From: Desulfurococcales archaeon
GTDB taxonomy: Archaea; Thermoproteota; Thermoprotei_A; Sulfolobales; Ignisphaeraceae
Length of the DNA: 7,852 bases
Reading direction: 5' to 3'
Assembly (NCBI GenBank): GCA_027066265.1
Contig: JAMOOB010000336.1
Span: 1-7,852, forward strand
A program made the position numbers and the translations under genes. The first letter of the stretch is position 1. Each line of letters begins with the position of its first letter. A model generated the notes under the pieces. That model had not been told where the DNA came from. It saw only the letters and a program-made list of their open reading frames with translations, and did not search any database. Positions 5,746 through 7,852 of this stretch are shown one piece after another.

Positions 5746-6852
5746 CTAGAGCACGATCTCTTCGCTTAGGATTCGAAGGATTTTCTCTCGCGCTGTTCGA
5801 TAGCTTTCGAGGATCTTCATGGCTAGCGGAGTCAGCGTCGTCTTGCCGTGGTCTCGACCACCTCGACGAGTCTCTATCAGTTGCGTACCCAGCTCGTTCT
5901 CGATTCTACGAATCTTATCGATGCACGTGGATAGGGATATGCCTAGGAACGTGCATGCCTTCCTTACCGAGCCGACGAGCTCCACGATGTCTAGGATTTG
6001 AAGGATTTCGCTGGGAACGATCTTGTCCCCAACCCTGATATCTATCCTAACCACGGGCTTCATGATAGCGTCGCTCGCTCGATGAACGCATTCCCGTACT
6101 AGGTTCCTAAGCGATTCCTCGATGTTGGTACAGCTCTTTAGATCTACGTACTTGGAGCTGAACGCGCATCTACGTAGCGTAGCTGCGGGGTCAAGGTATA
6201 GGTAGCTACACCTTTCGAAGTCCTTGAACAGCACCGTGATTGGATACCCATCCACGAAGGCTACGCATGCTCGATAACCGTAGAGATCTCCGTAGGGTAA
6301 CCCGATGGAGATACCCTTCCTAGTCAAGAGCTTCACAACGTCTAGATGTCTAGGAGATACGTAGGGTGCTTCACCTACGCGAACCCGAACGCCGTAGCTA
6401 CGCGCAACCTCGATAGGCTTCTCTATCTCTAGAGCGTTTTCGTCTATCACGAGGTAGGTAGCAAGGTTATCGAAACCACTCGACGTGAGGATCCTAAACA
6501 GTTTCTCGAGAGCTTCTACCGTACGTGGATCCGCTACGTAGCTAACGATGCATAGCTCGTCGAGAAGCTCAACGACTTTCCGAGGAACGAGGAGTGCTTC
6601 GGTGAAGGGTACGAGCATCCTAACCCTTCTACAGCGATCGCAGAGCTCACGAACGATGTCTAGGAGCTTCGGATGCTTGGTAGGAGACGAGCATAGCGCT
6701 ACGCACTCGTTTATCTTCTCATCGAGCGCGTTGAGGAGCTTCAGCAAGGGGTTGGTGGGTAGAGCATCCTCGGATCTAGACGATGCGTACGGGCATGGAT
6801 ACCCACAGCCACCACACGATGAGTAGAGGCGTAGCACGAGGGTGGATACCAT
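5746..6852 (-). CDS. corR: CorR-like CO-responsive regulator: degenerate radical-SAM-like barrel fused to a ModE/LysR-type winged helix
   Basis: Probable DNA-binding half of the CorQR pair that activates CO dehydrogenase genes in Thermococcus onnurineus. From the ATG the protein has 368 residues. Residues 1-265 look like a MoaA-type radical-SAM barrel: strand LVLRLY, cysteines 13, 16 and 20 in CGGCGYPCPYA, a CSSPTKHPKL segment where GGEP..HP is usual, and a MoaA-like tail (LDPAATLRRC). The AdoMet cluster motif CxxxCxxC is broken: the third Cys is Ala23. Residues 280-345 are a winged helix: SVRKACTFLGIS, STCIDKIRRIENELG, then LIETRRGGR and LTPLA, as in ModE/LysR. The protein has fifteen cysteines, which hints at a metal or redox sensor. 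The ATG at 6852 is chosen because AGGTG lies six bases upstream; GTG at 6861 would add three residues. It abuts the V4R gene. The helix domain is sure; radical-SAM ancestry is my inference. Confidence 0.82.
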   Translation of the reverse strand: MVSTLVLRLYSSCGGCGYPCPYASSRSEDALPTNPLLKLLNALDEKINECVALCSSPTKHPKLLDIVRELCDRCRRVRMLVPFTEALLVPRKVVELLDELCIVSYVADPRTVEALEKLFRILTSSGFDNLATYLVIDENALEIEKPIEVARSYGVRVRVGEAPYVSPRHLDVVKLLTRKGISIGLPYGDLYGYRACVAFVDGYPITVLFKDFERCSYLYLDPAATLRRCAFSSKYVDLKSCTNIEESLRNLVRECVHRASDAIMKPVVRIDIRVGDKIVPSEILQILDIVELVGSVRKACTFLGISLSTCIDKIRRIENELGTQLIETRRGGRDHGKTTLTPLAMKILESYRTAREKILRILSEEIVL

Positions 6853-6858
6853 TGGAAG

Positions 6859-6863
6859 CACCT
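6859..6863 (-). promoter_or_regulatory. Ribosome binding site that sets the start of the CorR-like gene
   Basis: AGGTG on the minus strand overlaps the stop codon of the V4R gene and is followed after CTTCCA by the ATG at 6852. The six-base spacing favours this ATG over the GTG at 6861, which is itself part of the motif. Confidence 0.55.
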
Positions 6864-7485
6864 AGAGAGCTACGATCTCGAAACCGCAGAACCTATTTCC
6901 GTAGCCCCAGCACTCCTTCTCAACGATCCTAACCTTTCCGTAGAGAGCTTCGTACACAGCTCTCAGAGCACCTAGTTCGAAGAAACACATGTTCTTCCCA
7001 ACGGGGTTCGAACCGAAGCAGCTCAAGCATTCGTATATCCTTACGTAGCTACGATCGAGTCTCTCCCTAACGATGTCTACGATGCCTATCCCAAGCAATG
7101 CAAAGATCTGAGGAACATCGTCGAGGCTACGAATAGCGCCCTTCGAAACCATGCGGTGAGCAAGATCGTAACCAGCTTCGTACGTAACGTAGTTAGCAAG
7201 CCCCGTACCAAGGGTCCTCAGCCTATCTCTAACGCTGCGAAAGATCATGGCAACGCTGTCTCTCTTAACCAGCTTCTCGACGAAGATCCTTCTACGTGGA
7301 GCATCGTTCTCGGAATCGGCGATCTTGCGCCAGAACCTCACAGCATCGTCGACGATCTGCTCAACGCTATCGAGCTCCACGACCCCCTCCACAAGCTTTG
7401 CACACAACGAGAAAACCGTTGCTCTCCACGGCAAGGGTACGAGGCGAATGCTTCGATAAGATGCGGTGCTCGATCTTCGTAGCAC
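6862..7485 (-). CDS. corQ: CorQ-like V4R (4-vinyl reductase) domain protein, putative CO-sensing partner
   Basis: V4R domains are small-molecule or metal-binding sensor domains. In Thermococcus onnurineus CorQ, a V4R protein, works with CorR to switch on CO dehydrogenase. Of 207 residues here, about 95-207 form the V4R domain: YVTYEAGYDLAHRMV, then CLSCF, CFFELGALRAVYEALYG and ECWGYGNRFCGFEI. Cysteines 153, 156, 167, 192 and 200 match the family's metal-ligand pattern, so a zinc or iron site is likely intact. Residues 1-20 are basic and serine-rich and may not all be translated: the GTG start at 7485 shares its first base with the last base of the upstream stop and has no clear ribosome binding site; later starts such as TTG (codon 18) are possible. 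The stop directly precedes the CorR-like gene, so both are co-transcribed. Domain sure; the CorQ role is inferred from architecture and pairing. Confidence 0.85.
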   Translation of the reverse strand: MLRRSSTASYRSIRLVPLPWRATVFSLCAKLVEGVVELDSVEQIVDDAVRFWRKIADSENDAPRRRIFVEKLVKRDSVAMIFRSVRDRLRTLGTGLANYVTYEAGYDLAHRMVSKGAIRSLDDVPQIFALLGIGIVDIVRERLDRSYVRIYECLSCFGSNPVGKNMCFFELGALRAVYEALYGKVRIVEKECWGYGNRFCGFEIVAL

Positions 7486-7852
7486 TACACGAGTCGTGGT
7501 TCGCTCTTCCTACGTACATGCTCTGGATCGGTTCTCAATCTCCAGATCCCTTCCCCTACATCGTATATCACGATTCCTAGAGCACCCGCAAGCTTATCGC
7601 TTATCAAAACCTCTTCCTCGATCATGGAGATAACGGCATCGCTCTCGATGTACGGAGTCTCGTACTCCACCACTACTCGAACAAGTAGCTCGTTCGGTAC
7701 AACGTACTGCTTCACGGGTCCTCCAGGAGTCATGTATTCCTTCACGAGGTAGTTCCGGGGAAGCGAAGGCCATAGACCGAGAGCTTCAGCAACGCTTACC
7801 GGCAGCAGTAGCTGTGGTTTCAACGTTTCGAAACCGCTGTTAACAAGGGCAA
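7485..7852 (-). CDS. Retropepsin-fold (aspartic protease-like) protein, N-terminus outside window
   Basis: The reading frame is open to the right edge, so the true start lies outside. The visible part reads ALVNSGFET, then QLLLPVSVAEALGLWP, a strand-rich middle and, near the end, VLISDKLAGALGIVIYDVGEGIWRLR followed by a short basic tail. Placement of a DTG-like turn, the LLLP..AEALGL helix and the late SDKLAGALGI segment (usually LLG or IGD..LEALGI) fits the clan AA retropepsin-like fold. The catalytic Asp-Thr-Gly appears as Asn-Ser-Gly, so protease activity is doubtful; a binding role is as likely. A TTG at 7823 could start translation but would cut off the NSG turn, so I reject it. The stop overlaps the GTG of the V4R gene, which makes this the first visible gene of the regulator operon. 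Fold fairly sure, function unknown. Confidence 0.65.
   Translation of the reverse strand, partial: ALVNSGFETLKPQLLLPVSVAEALGLWPSLPRNYLVKEYMTPGGPVKQYVVPNELLVRVVVEYETPYIESDAVISMIEEEVLISDKLAGALGIVIYDVGEGIWRLRTDPEHVRRKSEPRLV

Noticed and set aside
5568..6038. Plus-strand frame of 156 codons starting just after the small CxxCxxC gene
   Set aside because: More than half of it lies antisense to the well-supported CorR-like gene, there is no ribosome binding site, and the protein becomes arginine/serine rich and unstructured. The first 59 codons look slightly protein-like, so a decayed gene in 5568-5745 cannot be fully excluded.

Overview
The window looks like part of the genome of an anaerobic, probably hyperthermophilic archaeon. 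The signs are TATA-box promoters with short or absent leaders, GGTG/GGAGG ribosome binding sites, several GTG/TTG starts, a VapBC toxin-antitoxin pair, a BtpA-family protein, a V4R protein and a nickel CO dehydrogenase. A Thermoproteota or Korarchaeota member would fit, but the sequence alone does not settle the species.

Left part (1-2440, minus strand): a CO dehydrogenase operon. cooF, a ferredoxin with four 4Fe-4S clusters, is followed after 11 bases by cooS, the Ni-Fe-S CO dehydrogenase catalytic subunit, whose C-terminal tail runs off the left edge. Every B-, C- and D-cluster ligand I can place is present, so the enzyme should be active. The operon starts from a TATA box at 2431-2437 and appears leaderless. 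A 15-base direct repeat (14 of 15 identical) and an 8-base inverted repeat lie around this promoter.

Middle part (2600-5560): a divergent vapB-vapC module with a multi-half-site operator over its promoter; a BtpA-family barrel protein (+); a convergent AAG/MPG-type DNA glycosylase (-); a 304-base intergenic region; and a 75-residue protein with a CxxCxxC motif (+) that I do not recognise.

Right part (5746-7852, minus strand): three tightly packed genes. In transcription order these are a retropepsin-fold protein cut by the window edge, with NSG where the catalytic DTG would be; a V4R-domain protein; and a cysteine-rich protein with a MoaA-like degenerate radical-SAM barrel and a C-terminal ModE/LysR-type winged helix. 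The last two match the architecture described for CorQ and CorR, the positive regulator pair for CO dehydrogenase expression in Thermococcus onnurineus, also reported in Candidatus Korarchaeum.

Reading: the window probably holds a CO-oxidation operon and its CO-responsive regulators, separated by about 3.3 kb of mostly unrelated genes. The repeats at the cooF promoter are the natural candidates for the CorR binding site. The CorQR assignment rests on domain architecture and context, not on a database search.
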